DNA of 44,638 bases from Patescibacteria group bacterium (lineage in GTDB: Bacteria; Patescibacteriota; Minisyncoccia; Phycocordibacterales; JANLHH01), in assembly GCA_038063375.1 (NCBI GenBank), contig JBBTVG010000014.1:1-44638 (forward strand). The letters are read 5' to 3'. The notes beneath the pieces are model-generated. The model searched no databases. It was not told the origin of the DNA and was given only the letters and a program-made list of their open reading frames with translations. This document shows, in pieces, positions 1 through 7,725 of this stretch. The stretch's first letter is position 1, and the number at the start of each line of letters is the position of its first letter. Position numbers and translations under genes: made by a program.

Positions 1-85
1 CTAAATTTCCACGACCGCGGAGGGAGTTGGAAATTGGAAGTACTCTTGTGGTGCGATGAGTTGTTTGGAGCCGAAAATTCGTCAT
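1..85 (-). CDS. Possible partial CDS running off the left edge
   Basis: An ATG at 85-83 on the minus strand opens a frame with no stop to the window edge (28 codons, beginning MTNFRLQTTH). It lies 33 nt downstream of the mraY stop, where a next cell-wall gene would be expected. The fragment is too short to recognise a family and has no clear Shine-Dalgarno sequence. It may be the start of a murein or division gene, or chance. Confidence 0.2.
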   Translation of the reverse strand, partial: MTNFRLQTTHRTTRVLPISNSLRGRGNL

Positions 86-118
86 TGGAGTAGAAAAGGT
101 TATTGCGTAGGGGGTCTA

Positions 119-1174
119 TTACCCGAGCAATGCGAGTATGAGGCCCATGCCGGCAAAGACGACGCTTATGACCCAAAATCTCATGGTGACTTTGTACCCC
201 GGCCAGCCAAGCGCCTCAAAATGATGATGAACCGGCGCGACGAGAAAAACCTTTTTTCCATTCCGGTATTTCTTGGAAAGTTGCTGAATAATGACTGAAC
301 CGGAGGCGACAAAAAGAGGAAACGCAATGATGGGGAGCACGACAACCGCCTTGGTTAAAAACGCCACAACGGCTATGGTCGTCGTTAAACCCAATACGCC
401 GGTTTCTGTCATATAGAACCGCGCGGGCGGTATATTGAACCACAAAAAAGCTAAAATGCCACCGACAATGACCGCGCAAAAAGCCGCGAGATCTATTTGA
501 TTTTGGAAAAATGCAATACCTCCGTAAGCGGCAAAGATCGATGCCATCACACCTCCCGCGAGACCATCTATGCCGTCAATAACCCCGCCGGAAAATAGCG
601 CGAGCATGACGAGCATGAAGAACGGGATGAAATAGATGCCAAGATTCCACTCGCCATTGAAAGGAATGGCAATACTGGACATATCAAGCTTGAAATAAAA
701 CCACCATGCGCCGATCAACCCTATGAGGAGCACAGTGATAATGCGCACCGAGAGCGGAATACCTCCGGCAATATACCCTCCCCTCCCGTAAATGACCAGC
801 ACATCATCAATAAGACCGATCAAAGACGCAACAATCAGTGTGAAGAGTGGAAGCCATGTTTGATTTCTACTCAAAAAATCAAGCTTCTCCGTTACGTCAG
901 TAGGATATATCTGCGAGATGATCCAAATAGTCAGGATGGTGAGGAGAACGCTCACCCAAATGATGATACCTCCCATCCGCGGAGTTCCGACCTCTTTTTC
1001 CTTATGCAATTTATTAAAAATTGGCGTACTCCCACCGCCAAGTCCTTCGTTTCGAGCCTTTTTCTTCCACATTTTATGCTTATAGAGATAGTGCGTCAGC
1101 ATCGGCGTAATGGCAATACCAATGAAGAACGCGAGTGCCGATGGAGCAAGGACTTTTACAACGTCTATAATCAT
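119..1174 (-). CDS. mraY: Phospho-N-acetylmuramoyl-pentapeptide-transferase MraY
   Basis: MraY moves phospho-MurNAc-pentapeptide from UDP to undecaprenyl phosphate, making lipid I in the inner membrane. The protein is a polytopic membrane protein of about 351 residues, a normal length for the family. It shows the family's aspartate-rich cytoplasmic motifs (IGLIDDVLVI; FSGGVIDGIDGLAGG) and the APVHHHFE histidine cluster near the C-terminus. I chose the ATG at 1174 (MIIDVVKVLAPS). An upstream in-frame GTG at 1237 would run through a terminator hairpin and a -10 box and is unlikely. A TATAAT ends 10 nt before the ATG, so the transcript probably has almost no leader. The gene lies about 31 kb from the mraZ-murF cluster, although mraY usually sits beside murF. 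Confidence 0.95.
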   Translation of the reverse strand: MIIDVVKVLAPSALAFFIGIAITPMLTHYLYKHKMWKKKARNEGLGGGSTPIFNKLHKEKEVGTPRMGGIIIWVSVLLTILTIWIISQIYPTDVTEKLDFLSRNQTWLPLFTLIVASLIGLIDDVLVIYGRGGYIAGGIPLSVRIITVLLIGLIGAWWFYFKLDMSSIAIPFNGEWNLGIYFIPFFMLVMLALFSGGVIDGIDGLAGGVMASIFAAYGGIAFFQNQIDLAAFCAVIVGGILAFLWFNIPPARFYMTETGVLGLTTTIAVVAFLTKAVVVLPIIAFPLFVASGSVIIQQLSKKYRNGKKVFLVAPVHHHFEALGWPGYKVTMRFWVISVVFAGMGLILALLG

Positions 1175-1184
1175 AATTACAAGA

Positions 1185-1190
1185 ATTATA
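1185..1190 (-). promoter_or_regulatory. -10 box of mraY
   Basis: TATAAT on the minus strand, 10 nt upstream of the mraY ATG and just downstream of the terminator at 1212-1245. No convincing -35 is visible. It implies a start site within about 3 nt of the start codon. Confidence 0.5.
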
Positions 1191-1200
1191 CATGAAAGGA

Positions 1201-1245
1201 ACGCAAAAGAAAAAGGCGGGGGCTCTGTATAGAGCACCCGCCTTT
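1201..1245 (-). terminator. Intrinsic terminator after the 1250-1555 gene
   Basis: A 14-bp stem with one mismatch (AAAGGCGGGTGCTC against GAGCCCCCGCCTTT, minus-strand sense) with a 6-nt loop, followed by TTTTCTTTTG. It ends transcription of the hypothetical gene and separates it from mraY. Confidence 0.85.
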
Positions 1246-1249
1246 CAAC

Positions 1250-1555
1250 TCAACCATAGGCCCACAGAGTATCGATCAAATTCAGATAATAGTGAGGATG
1301 GCCGCCATTTTTCCAACTATGATCATTGGCAAAGCGCATGAACAGTCTCGGCTCGCACTCATCCTCAAAAAGAATAACCACCGCGTGTCCGTTCCTGGAC
1401 GTATTCGCCAATCTGAACAGGTACTCTTTTTTCAATACGGACAGATTGATCGAATCTTCGGGAACAATTATATAATAGCCGTATTCTTTGACAAAACTAT
1501 GGAATATACCTCTTGGGTCTTTCACACGCGCGACAAAGATCGTTTTTCCACTCAT
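1250..1555 (-). CDS. Hypothetical protein, 101 aa
   Basis: I do not recognise this soluble protein. It begins MSGKTIFVARVKDPRG and ends NLIDTLWAYG, with alternating hydrophobic strands and no signal peptide or membrane segment. I chose the ATG at 1555 because GGAGGA stands 8 nt before it; an in-frame TTG at 1570 lies inside that Shine-Dalgarno sequence. A palindrome, ACTGTACAGT, at 1597-1606 lies in the leader and could be an operator. The gene has its own terminator and appears monocistronic. Confidence 0.75.
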   Translation of the reverse strand: MSGKTIFVARVKDPRGIFHSFVKEYGYYIIVPEDSINLSVLKKEYLFRLANTSRNGHAVVILFEDECEPRLFMRFANDHSWKNGGHPHYYLNLIDTLWAYG

Positions 1556-1622
1556 GAGGGATTCCTCCAAAATATGCTCAAAACCTGTCTCTATTCACTG
1601 TACAGTAAATTCTTGTTGACCG

Positions 1623-2570
1623 CTAGAGGGGGTTTCTGATCGCTTTGAGTGAGGCCAAAATAAGCTTCTTCATGTCATCAAATCTGCCGTCCACGGTTGA
1701 CCCCAACACGGCGATCACAATAGGCCGCGTAGGCCCCGCTTCAAATGCCACCACGAGATTGCCTCCGGCCAATTCGGTAAATCCTGTCTTTGAAGCCATG
1801 ATCCCGGGAATACTGCCGGCGGAAACATTGGTGTTGCTTGCGACATGCTGGGCATCAAGCGAACTGGTACGCAATGCGCTCTCGGTCGTTGCTTCCAAAA
1901 GTTGCGGGTAGTGCTCCAAGACGTAAGCAAAAAGAAGTGCCATGTCTTCGGCAGATCCATACGCGCCCGGAGTGCTGCTGTTTACATCAAGTCCGCTCTC
2001 GTTAAGAAAATATGTTTGTTGTAGCCCGATGGAACGCGCTTTTCTATTCATGTGCCGCACAAAGTATTCTTCAGGCGGAGTGTTTTCGTCTTGCGATGCA
2101 AAATTCCCCACAGAGGCGATGGCACGCGCGCCATCATTTGAAGATGAGACGAGTGTAAGGTCTATGATGTCCTTAAGTAGCCATCTCTCCCCTATCACGA
2201 GTCCGCTATCGCCCTCAGTCTCAAGTGCGTTACTGTCAATAGTGATAAGCATTCCTTCCGGGGAAAGTTCCTCGGCAATGAGCGCCGTCATGACTTTGGT
2301 AAGCGATGCCAAAGGAAATTGTGTTTCTTCATTTTTCACATATAAAGCATTGTTTTCTTTTATATCATACACAAAGAACGCCTTGCCTTGCAGAGAAAGG
2401 TTTTGAAACGGGTCCTCTCTTTTCTTTTCCATTCCGATCATTCCGGCACCCGCCGCCTCCTCTTCCGAAACAGTGAAGACGCTCAAAAAATGAGGCAGGG
2501 TGAACAGCACGGTGAAAAGAAACAGGATGCCCACATAGGTTCTTCTATTTTTTATGTCAAAAATTTTCAT
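1623..2570 (-). CDS. dacA: D-alanyl-D-alanine carboxypeptidase (peptidase S11, DacA/PBP5-like)
   Basis: This serine DD-carboxypeptidase trims the terminal D-Ala from peptidoglycan stem peptides outside the membrane. All three penicillin-binding motifs are present: SLTK at residues 89-92 (nucleophile Ser89), SSN at 143-145 and KTG at 261-263. An N-terminal membrane segment at about residues 11-31 acts as a signal anchor. At 315 residues it is shorter than E. coli PBP5, and I see no C-terminal amphipathic anchor helix. I chose the ATG at 2570 (MKIFDIKNRR); a TTG at 2597 abuts the scpB stop and is less likely. It is the last gene of scpA-scpB-dacA, 27 nt after scpB. Confidence 0.9.
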   Translation of the reverse strand: MKIFDIKNRRTYVGILFLFTVLFTLPHFLSVFTVSEEEAAGAGMIGMEKKREDPFQNLSLQGKAFFVYDIKENNALYVKNEETQFPLASLTKVMTALIAEELSPEGMLITIDSNALETEGDSGLVIGERWLLKDIIDLTLVSSSNDGARAIASVGNFASQDENTPPEEYFVRHMNRKARSIGLQQTYFLNESGLDVNSSTPGAYGSAEDMALLFAYVLEHYPQLLEATTESALRTSSLDAQHVASNTNVSAGSIPGIMASKTGFTELAGGNLVVAFEAGPTRPIVIAVLGSTVDGRFDDMKKLILASLKAIRNPL

Positions 2571-2597
2571 CTCTGCCTTTATGTCTGAAACTCGCAA

Positions 2598-3200
2598 CTA
2601 ACTCTCATCCATTTCGTTTGTTTCAAAAATATCCTCTTCCTGCAAGCCCGCCTTTTCCGTATCCCCTTCTTCCTTTTGATGTTTTTCAAACCCCTCTATT
2701 TCCTGCCTGACGCTCTCGTATTCCGGCAGAGCTTTCGCCTCGGTGACCCCCAAGTAGGAAAGAAGTTCAAACGTTGGCTTATAGAGGAAGCTACGCTGAT
2801 CATTTGGATTTTGCTCTTTCTCAACAAGTCCGCGGATCATGAGGTTGCGTACGATAAAAGCGGAGTTTACCCCGCGGATGTAGTCTACCTTGCTTCGCGT
2901 AACCGGGCCAAGATAGAGAACGATGGCCAATGTTTCTATTCCCGCCTTCCCCAGATCTTTATGGAGGTCACTTTTGATCATTCCTTCAATACAACCTGAC
3001 ATTTCGGGCGCAGTCCCCAACATCACCTCTCCATCTTTCTTTAGGAGTCGCAAGCCGCCCACGACGATACGCTCTTCAAGCACCAAAAGCGCGGAAGCAA
3101 TTTCCTCTTCGCTTGCTTTAAGAAGAGCGCCAAGTTCCTTAAGAGAGATCGGCTCTCCTTTAAAAAATAATATTGCTTCTATGCGGGCGTCTAAATTCAT
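2598..3200 (-). CDS. scpB: Segregation and condensation protein ScpB
   Basis: ScpB is the winged-helix kite subunit of the Smc-ScpA-ScpB condensin. The 200-residue protein has the expected opening (ARIEAILFFKGEPISLKELG) and the conserved central segment ETLAIVLYLGPVTRSKVDYIRGVNS. The C-terminus is an acidic tail rich in Glu and Lys, as is common in the family. It starts 20 nt after the scpA stop, so the two are cotranscribed. smc is not in the window. Confidence 0.95.
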   Translation of the reverse strand: MNLDARIEAILFFKGEPISLKELGALLKASEEEIASALLVLEERIVVGGLRLLKKDGEVMLGTAPEMSGCIEGMIKSDLHKDLGKAGIETLAIVLYLGPVTRSKVDYIRGVNSAFIVRNLMIRGLVEKEQNPNDQRSFLYKPTFELLSYLGVTEAKALPEYESVRQEIEGFEKHQKEEGDTEKAGLQEEDIFETNEMDES

Positions 3201-3220
3201 GTCTATTTATTATTACTGCG

Positions 3221-3952
3221 TTAGTTATACATCGGTACGCCAATACTGCGCGACTCCATGTTAATATCGGTAAAATGTTTTTCTTGCCTCACACTTATGG
3301 CGCCCTGCTTCACCAGCTCAAGCATCGCCAGGAAACTGACGATAACGTGAGCCTTCTCTTTTCTCCCCGCTTCGGAAAATTCTCGGAAGCTCATACTCAT
3401 ACTTGCAGTGATACGCCGGGTCAATGTATCCATGACCTCCTCCAGGCTTATGATCTTTCTCACCACTGTCTCCGGGATAATCTCCTTTATGGGCAATGAC
3501 ACCAGCACTCTTTTTATCGCCGACAGAAGATTGGGCGCATCGGTATTCTCGTCGGGAGAAAAAACAGGGTCAATGTGCTTTAGAGGCATTCTGGCAAAGA
3601 TGATATTCTTGCCGAAGCGGCTCTTGATGTACATGCTAACCTCGCGCATTCGCCTATACGTCCGTAGGCGCTCTTCTAAATCTTCAATATTCCCTTTCTC
3701 CTCCTCTGTAAGCGTCAGCGCGGGCAAGAGCGACTTTGACTTGATAAGAACCAAAGTGGAAGCAACCAAAAGAAAATGTGCCGTATCTTTGATCGGCAGA
3801 TTATCAAACGTGCGGATATGCGCCATAAAATCATCCGCGACCGCCGCGAGCGAAATATCGTTAATAAAAAGCTTTCGTTTTTCTATCAACGAAAGAAGGA
3901 GATCAAGCGGGCCTTCAAACACTCCGGTTTTTATTCTATATACGGCTGCCAT
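3221..3952 (-). CDS. scpA: Segregation and condensation protein ScpA
   Basis: ScpA is the kleisin subunit that bridges the Smc heads. The start MAAVYRIKTGVFEGPLDLLLSLIEKRKL matches the family N-terminus. The middle holds a charged linker (LTEEEKGNIEDLEERLRTYRRMREV), and the C-terminal winged-helix region ends at PMYN. I chose the ATG at 3952 (243 residues) over an in-frame codon at 4018 because a TTGAAA-16-TATTAT promoter ends 7 nt before it. That spacing puts the start site on the ATG itself, so the scpA-scpB-dacA mRNA is probably leaderless. Confidence 0.95.
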   Translation of the reverse strand: MAAVYRIKTGVFEGPLDLLLSLIEKRKLFINDISLAAVADDFMAHIRTFDNLPIKDTAHFLLVASTLVLIKSKSLLPALTLTEEEKGNIEDLEERLRTYRRMREVSMYIKSRFGKNIIFARMPLKHIDPVFSPDENTDAPNLLSAIKRVLVSLPIKEIIPETVVRKIISLEEVMDTLTRRITASMSMSFREFSEAGRKEKAHVIVSFLAMLELVKQGAISVRQEKHFTDINMESRSIGVPMYN

Positions 3953-3959
3953 TAGTAGA

Positions 3960-3987
3960 ATAATACCCGTTTGGCGGCATTTTTCAA
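3960..3987 (-). promoter_or_regulatory. Leaderless promoter of scpA-scpB-dacA
   Basis: TTGAAA (3987-3982), a 16-bp spacer, TATTAT (3965-3960), then 7 nt to the ATG. The predicted start is at or one base before the A of the ATG. Confidence 0.65.
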
Positions 3988-4028
3988 GTACGGCAAAAAG
4001 CTCGCGCGAGGAAAACAAAAAGAAAAAT

Positions 4029-4057
4029 TTGACTGCGTTAGATTGATGCCGTATATT
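4029..4057 (+). promoter_or_regulatory. Promoter of the plus-strand small gene
   Basis: TTGACT (4029-4034), a 17-bp spacer and TATATT (4052-4057), divergent from the scpA promoter. The inferred leader is about 50 nt. Confidence 0.7.
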
Positions 4058-4114
4058 AATACCGACAATTTGTTCTTTGTTTGAAAAACACTATCTTGTA
4101 TAAAAGGAGGATAC

Positions 4115-4333
4115 ATGACCAACCAAGCAGACGAGAAGGAAAAGGATGAGAAAAAGACGTGCAAGAGATGGACGGCAAGTGAGACAATGCTGGACTGCCA
4201 TGATAAAGGAAAACTGTCCCTGCATCGGTGGTGCGTGTCAGACTCTTGGAGCAAAAAGAAAGGCGCGCTTCGGGGTTTTCTACCCCGGAACACAGTTCAA
4301 ACTGCTCGGCCAAAAAAATTTCCTCACGAATAA
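4115..4333 (+). CDS. Hypothetical small basic protein, 72 aa
   Basis: This is one of the few plus-strand genes. It is called from its signals rather than from homology: a TTGACT-17-TATATT promoter, AAAGGAGG six nt before the ATG, and an intrinsic terminator 32 nt after the stop. The product is hydrophilic and lysine-rich at the N-terminus (MTNQADEKEKDEKKTCKRW) with three cysteines (residues 16, 28 and 40) and nearby histidines, perhaps metal binding. It has no membrane segment. I recognise no family. A second frame (ATG at 4146) overlaps but lacks a Shine-Dalgarno sequence. Confidence 0.6.
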   Translation: MTNQADEKEKDEKKTCKRWTASETMLDCHDKGKLSLHRWCVSDSWSKKKGALRGFLPRNTVQTARPKKFPHE

Positions 4334-4364
4334 ATAGTGTCAGACATCACCTATCAGACCATTA

Positions 4365-4400
4365 AAAAGGGCTAGAAAATATCTAGCCCTTTTGTTTTTT
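4365..4400. terminator. Terminator between convergent genes
   Basis: A perfect 12-bp stem, AAAAGGGCTAGA / TCTAGCCCTTTT, with a 5-nt loop, then GTTTTTT on the plus strand. It serves the plus-strand small gene and, because the stem ends are A/T, probably also aspS from the other side. Confidence 0.85.
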
Positions 4401-4418
4401 ATGGACTGAATATTCCAT

Positions 4419-5750
4419 TTATTTGGAAAGCAGAGTGTCGATTCTGTTCATGTCTCGCGGGAAAAGTGTTGCCTCTTTTATATTTTCAATACCCAAAAGA
4501 CGCGCGGTGAGCCGTTCAAGCCCGATCGCGAGTCCGCCCTCCGGCGGCATACCATATTTGAATGCCTGCAAATAAAACGCGAAGTGTTCCGGATCCAATT
4601 TCCATTTTTTTATATTTGAAACCAGTTGTTCGTAATTATTGATGCGTTGCCCGCCGGTCGTTACTTCAAGACCGCGGAAAAGCAGATCAAAGCTCTTTGT
4701 GTATCCCGGGTCTTCTTCATCTTCGTATGTGTAAAACGGCCGTTTTGAAACGGGATAATGGGACACGAAAATAAAATCGGAATCGTATTTCTTTTTTGCA
4801 TATTCGCAAAGCATTCGTTCGTGCTGGGGCTCCAAGTCGGACTCTCCTTTGCATTTCTGCCCATACTCCGTATCCAGTATTTCCTGCGCCTCGCGAAGCT
4901 TCAGGCGCGGTATCTTTTCAGGGATCGTCGGTATTTCCGCAGAGAAAAGTTTGAAGGCGTCGGCACAATGCTCCCGCAGATCATTCATCATAAAGCGAAG
5001 CATCCTCTCTTCAAGGTCCATAATATCCGTATGATCTTTGATGAAAGCATATTCAAGATCCATACTTGTGTATTCATTAAGGTGGCGGGTCGTGCTGTGT
5101 TTTTCCGCGCGATACACGCTCGTGGTAGTGAACACGCGCTCCAGGACACCCACCATTATTTGCTTGTAGAGCTGCGGACTCGTCGCCAAACACGCCTTAT
5201 GGTCAAAATACTGCACTTCAAACACGGCCGCACCGCCTTCTGCGTCGCCGCCGGTAAGTTTTGGCACCTGTATTTCCGCGAACTCTTCACCTGAAAGAAA
5301 CGCGCGAAATGCCTGTATAAGTCGTGTCTGCACGCGAAGCATCGCTCTGCTTTTTTCACGACGCAGAGTAAACGGCAGGTTGTCTAAATAGGTATCAATA
5401 TTAAGGTCGGCAACATCTTTTTCAAAAGGGATCTCCGCCGCCTCCGAAAGGACTTTAATGTCCGTGATCTCTATCTCTATATCCCCCGTCGGCAGACCCG
5501 AATTCACCATTTTCTCCGGGCGCTTATTCACAATACCGTTCACTTCAAGCGCCCACTCGCTGCGCGCGGTGCCCGCAAGTTTATGCGCATCCGCGTGATT
5601 CGGTAACGCCACCATCTGTACGGTGCCGCTTCGGTCTCGCAGATCTATGAAAATAAGTTTTCCGTGATCGCGGCGCACATCAACCCATCCGGCGATGGTT
5701 ACTTCTTTCCCGATATGGTCGTGCAATTTGTTGATGAGTATTCGTTGCAT
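4419..5750 (-). CDS. aspS: Aspartyl-tRNA synthetase, archaeal (probably non-discriminating) type
   Basis: This class IIb synthetase charges tRNA-Asp and, in the non-discriminating form, tRNA-Asn, which then needs GatCAB amidation. At 443 residues it lacks the roughly 130-residue GAD insert of the usual bacterial AspRS. Order: an N-terminal OB-fold (GKEVTIAGWVDVRRDHGK), then motif 2 (TSVYRAEKHSTTRHLNEYTSMD) and motif 3 (GGLAIGLERLTARLLG). The segments VSKRPFYTYEDE and FRGLEVTTGGQRI are typical of archaeal enzymes. I chose the ATG at 5750. TAAAAT ends 10 nt upstream. An inverted-repeat element (5785-5884) lies directly upstream. Confidence 0.9.
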   Translation of the reverse strand: MQRILINKLHDHIGKEVTIAGWVDVRRDHGKLIFIDLRDRSGTVQMVALPNHADAHKLAGTARSEWALEVNGIVNKRPEKMVNSGLPTGDIEIEITDIKVLSEAAEIPFEKDVADLNIDTYLDNLPFTLRREKSRAMLRVQTRLIQAFRAFLSGEEFAEIQVPKLTGGDAEGGAAVFEVQYFDHKACLATSPQLYKQIMVGVLERVFTTTSVYRAEKHSTTRHLNEYTSMDLEYAFIKDHTDIMDLEERMLRFMMNDLREHCADAFKLFSAEIPTIPEKIPRLKLREAQEILDTEYGQKCKGESDLEPQHERMLCEYAKKKYDSDFIFVSHYPVSKRPFYTYEDEEDPGYTKSFDLLFRGLEVTTGGQRINNYEQLVSNIKKWKLDPEHFAFYLQAFKYGMPPEGGLAIGLERLTARLLGIENIKEATLFPRDMNRIDTLLSK

Positions 5751-5784
5751 ATTAGAATCTATTTTAAAAATAATCGCGTAACGA

Positions 5785-5884
5785 GCCACTCAAAATTTGT
5801 CACGAGAATCCGAGAAACGGAAAGAGGCGTGTCGGTGACACGACGACTGACGATTCGACGGTTCGGAGTAGGATTTTGAGTGGC
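5785..5884. repeat. Inverted-repeat element upstream of aspS
   Basis: Perfect 12-bp arms, GCCACTCAAAAT (5785-5796) and ATTTTGAGTGGC (5873-5884), enclose 76 bp. Inside is a hairpin CGTGTC-GGT-GACACG (5828-5842). It fills the gap between aspS and the 64-aa gene. It could be a structured leader of aspS, an operator region or an inserted repeat. Confidence 0.6.
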
Positions 5885-5926
5885 GCAGTAGCGAAAATTC
5901 ATAATGGTTATTTTTAAGATAGGTTC

Positions 5927-6121
5927 TTAGTGGTAAAATTCTTGTTCAATCTTTTTAATTGTTTCCTCGGGGTCGGTTTCAAATTCGGCGATTATTTCGG
6001 GATGCTCCGGAAGAAATTCCTCCCTAAAGTCTCTCGCGTGCGCCTCTATCCAATCCGGATGCCGTTTCAAAAGTTCCGCTTGCATGGGAATGGCGGGGTC
6101 ATAATGTTCAAGGTGTTCCAT
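5927..6121 (-). CDS. Hypothetical acidic protein, 64 aa
   Basis: An unrecognised small soluble protein (MEHLEHYDPAIPMQAELLKR...IEQEFYH), rich in Glu, His and Pro and apparently helical. It starts 20 nt after the trpS stop and is probably cotranscribed with it. The Shine-Dalgarno signal is weak. The in-frame composition and tight spacing support a real gene; the function is unknown. Confidence 0.55.
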   Translation of the reverse strand: MEHLEHYDPAIPMQAELLKRHPDWIEAHARDFREEFLPEHPEIIAEFETDPEETIKKIEQEFYH

Positions 6122-6141
6122 GGTGATAAATAAAAAAAATA

Positions 6142-7116
6142 TTACTGAAGACCGACCTTTGTTTTTACTTCAAGCATTTTTGCTTTGGCGGCAGAGCGGG
6201 CGATCTCGCCGCCGTTCTTAAGAATCTGCAAAACTTGGTTCTTATCTTTCGCGAGTTCCTCTCGGCGCGCTCGCAAAGGAGCAATAAAACCAATGATACG
6301 CTCTATTAAGATTTCTTTTGACTCTTTGTAGCCCATCCCTCCCCCGCGATATCGCTTTTCCAGATCCGCAATCTGATCACCGCTAAAAAGTTTGTGGAGA
6401 GCAAAAATGTTGCATGTTTCGGGATCTTTCGGTTCTGCGGGCGTCTTGGAGTCGGTCACAATGGACATGACCGCCTTCTTGACCTCTTCGTCAGTCCCGA
6501 ACAGCGGAATCGTGTTGCCATAGCTTTTGCTCATCTTTCGTCCGTCGGTTCCCGGCACTGTTTTAACCTTCTCAAGAATAAGCGGTTCGGGTACTTTAAA
6601 TGTGTTGCCGAACATGTTATTGAATTTTTCGGCCGTGTCCCGCGCGATCTCAATGTGCTGTTTTTGGTCGGCTCCCGTCGGCACGACATCGGCATCCTGT
6701 ATCAAGATATCAGCCGCCATGAGCAGAGGATAATCAAAAGTACCCACATTCACTTCTTTGCTTTTCGCTTCTGCATCCTTGAACGCATGGGCGCGTGAGA
6801 GATACGGCATGGTTGTGATGCAGTTGAATATCCACGCAAGTTCGGTCACTTCCGGAACATCGGACTGGAGGAAAATGGTTGTTTTTTGCGGATCCAGGCC
6901 GATTGCGAGATAATCAAGCACAATATCCAAAGTATAGTTACGCAATTTTTCAGCGTCACGAACCGTCGTCAGAGCATGATAATTGGCAACAAAAATATAC
7001 GACTGGTAGGTATCCTGCAGGTCAACAAACTGCCTCAAAGCGCCAAAATAGTTCCCAATATGAGCCTTTCCTGTCGGTTTCACCCCCGAAAGAAGTACTT
7101 TCTTTTCACTTTCCAT
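6142..7116 (-). CDS. trpS: Tryptophanyl-tRNA synthetase
   Basis: A class I synthetase that charges tRNA-Trp. The signature HIGH motif appears as AHIGNY near residue 19, and the KMSKS loop as GRKMSKSYGN about two thirds along. The 324-residue length is normal for the compact bacterial enzyme. The ATG at 7116 is 7 nt after a TATTAT -10 box with TTGATA 16 bp further up, so the mRNA is probably leaderless. A 64-aa gene follows in the same direction. Confidence 0.96.
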   Translation of the reverse strand: MESEKKVLLSGVKPTGKAHIGNYFGALRQFVDLQDTYQSYIFVANYHALTTVRDAEKLRNYTLDIVLDYLAIGLDPQKTTIFLQSDVPEVTELAWIFNCITTMPYLSRAHAFKDAEAKSKEVNVGTFDYPLLMAADILIQDADVVPTGADQKQHIEIARDTAEKFNNMFGNTFKVPEPLILEKVKTVPGTDGRKMSKSYGNTIPLFGTDEEVKKAVMSIVTDSKTPAEPKDPETCNIFALHKLFSGDQIADLEKRYRGGGMGYKESKEILIERIIGFIAPLRARREELAKDKNQVLQILKNGGEIARSAAKAKMLEVKTKVGLQ

Positions 7117-7123
7117 ACCTCAT

Positions 7124-7151
7124 ATAATAGCAAAGAAACGGAGGTTATCAA
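7124..7151 (-). promoter_or_regulatory. Leaderless promoter of trpS
   Basis: TTGATA (7151-7146), a 16-bp spacer, TATTAT (7129-7124), then 7 nt to the ATG. The -35 overlaps a small hairpin, GAGGTT-ATCA-AACCTC (7141-7156), which may be a weak terminator for the gene before it. Confidence 0.65.
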
Positions 7152-7228
7152 ACCTCGTTCTTCCTTGTCACATAGTGAGCTCCAAGTTAAACATCGTATG
7201 CCCGAAAATTAAACTTTGCTGTGGATAG

Positions 7229-7714
7229 TTATATTACCTTCAATATCGCTTGTTTATAAGCTTTAGTAAATTTATGTCCTGTGTTTTTTATAATTTTTAC
7301 TTTTCCTAATTTAATCATTCTTTCGGTCATCTCCTTGTCACCACAGAATATAATATGTTTCTTTGCTTTGGGTTTTCCATATCTTAACTTCTTTAATTCA
7401 TTGGTAGTTTTTTTACCAAAATATTTGATCATATGTTTAAGAACCTCTTTTGTGTCACTTCCAAGTATTTCTGACATTGAGCAGTAAATTCCTTTTTTGA
7501 CCGGGGTTTTTAGTTTGTATGCAATTAAAGCACCTGTTGAAAATCCAAACACAACCGAGTTTGGTTCTATTTTAGTCTTTGAGAGTTTTAAAAGAGAATT
7601 ACCTTTTAGCTGTAAGTTTAAAAACTCTACATCATATTTCTTTTTTGCCTCAGATATGAGCCAGCGATAATTGTTTATCGATTCCTTATATCCTGGAATT
7701 ATATAAAATTTCAT
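7229..7714 (-). CDS. Small alpha/beta-hydrolase-like protein
   Basis: A 161-residue protein with a nucleophile elbow GFSTG (Ser59) after a hydrophobic strand (NSVVFGFSTGALIAYK), a possible acid at Asp126 (FCGDKEMTERM) and a late histidine (NTGHKF, His147). This Ser-Asp-His order fits a minimal alpha/beta hydrolase; the substrate is unknown. The gene is clearly richer in A/T than its neighbours and uses AAA/AAT/TTA codons heavily, suggesting acquisition from another source. A strong hairpin (7726-7755) lies 11 nt upstream of its ATG. Confidence 0.7.
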   Translation of the reverse strand: MKFYIIPGYKESINNYRWLISEAKKKYDVEFLNLQLKGNSLLKLSKTKIEPNSVVFGFSTGALIAYKLKTPVKKGIYCSMSEILGSDTKEVLKHMIKYFGKKTTNELKKLRYGKPKAKKHIIFCGDKEMTERMIKLGKVKIIKNTGHKFTKAYKQAILKVI

Positions 7715-7725
7715 TTTAAATGGTG

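Noticed and set aside
1174-1237. N-terminal extension of MraY from a GTG at 1237
   Set aside because: The extension passes through a terminator hairpin and a TATAAT box and adds residues that are not family-like.
1942-2588. Plus-strand frames opposite dacA
   Set aside because: They are antisense to a gene with all three penicillin-binding motifs and have no expression signals.
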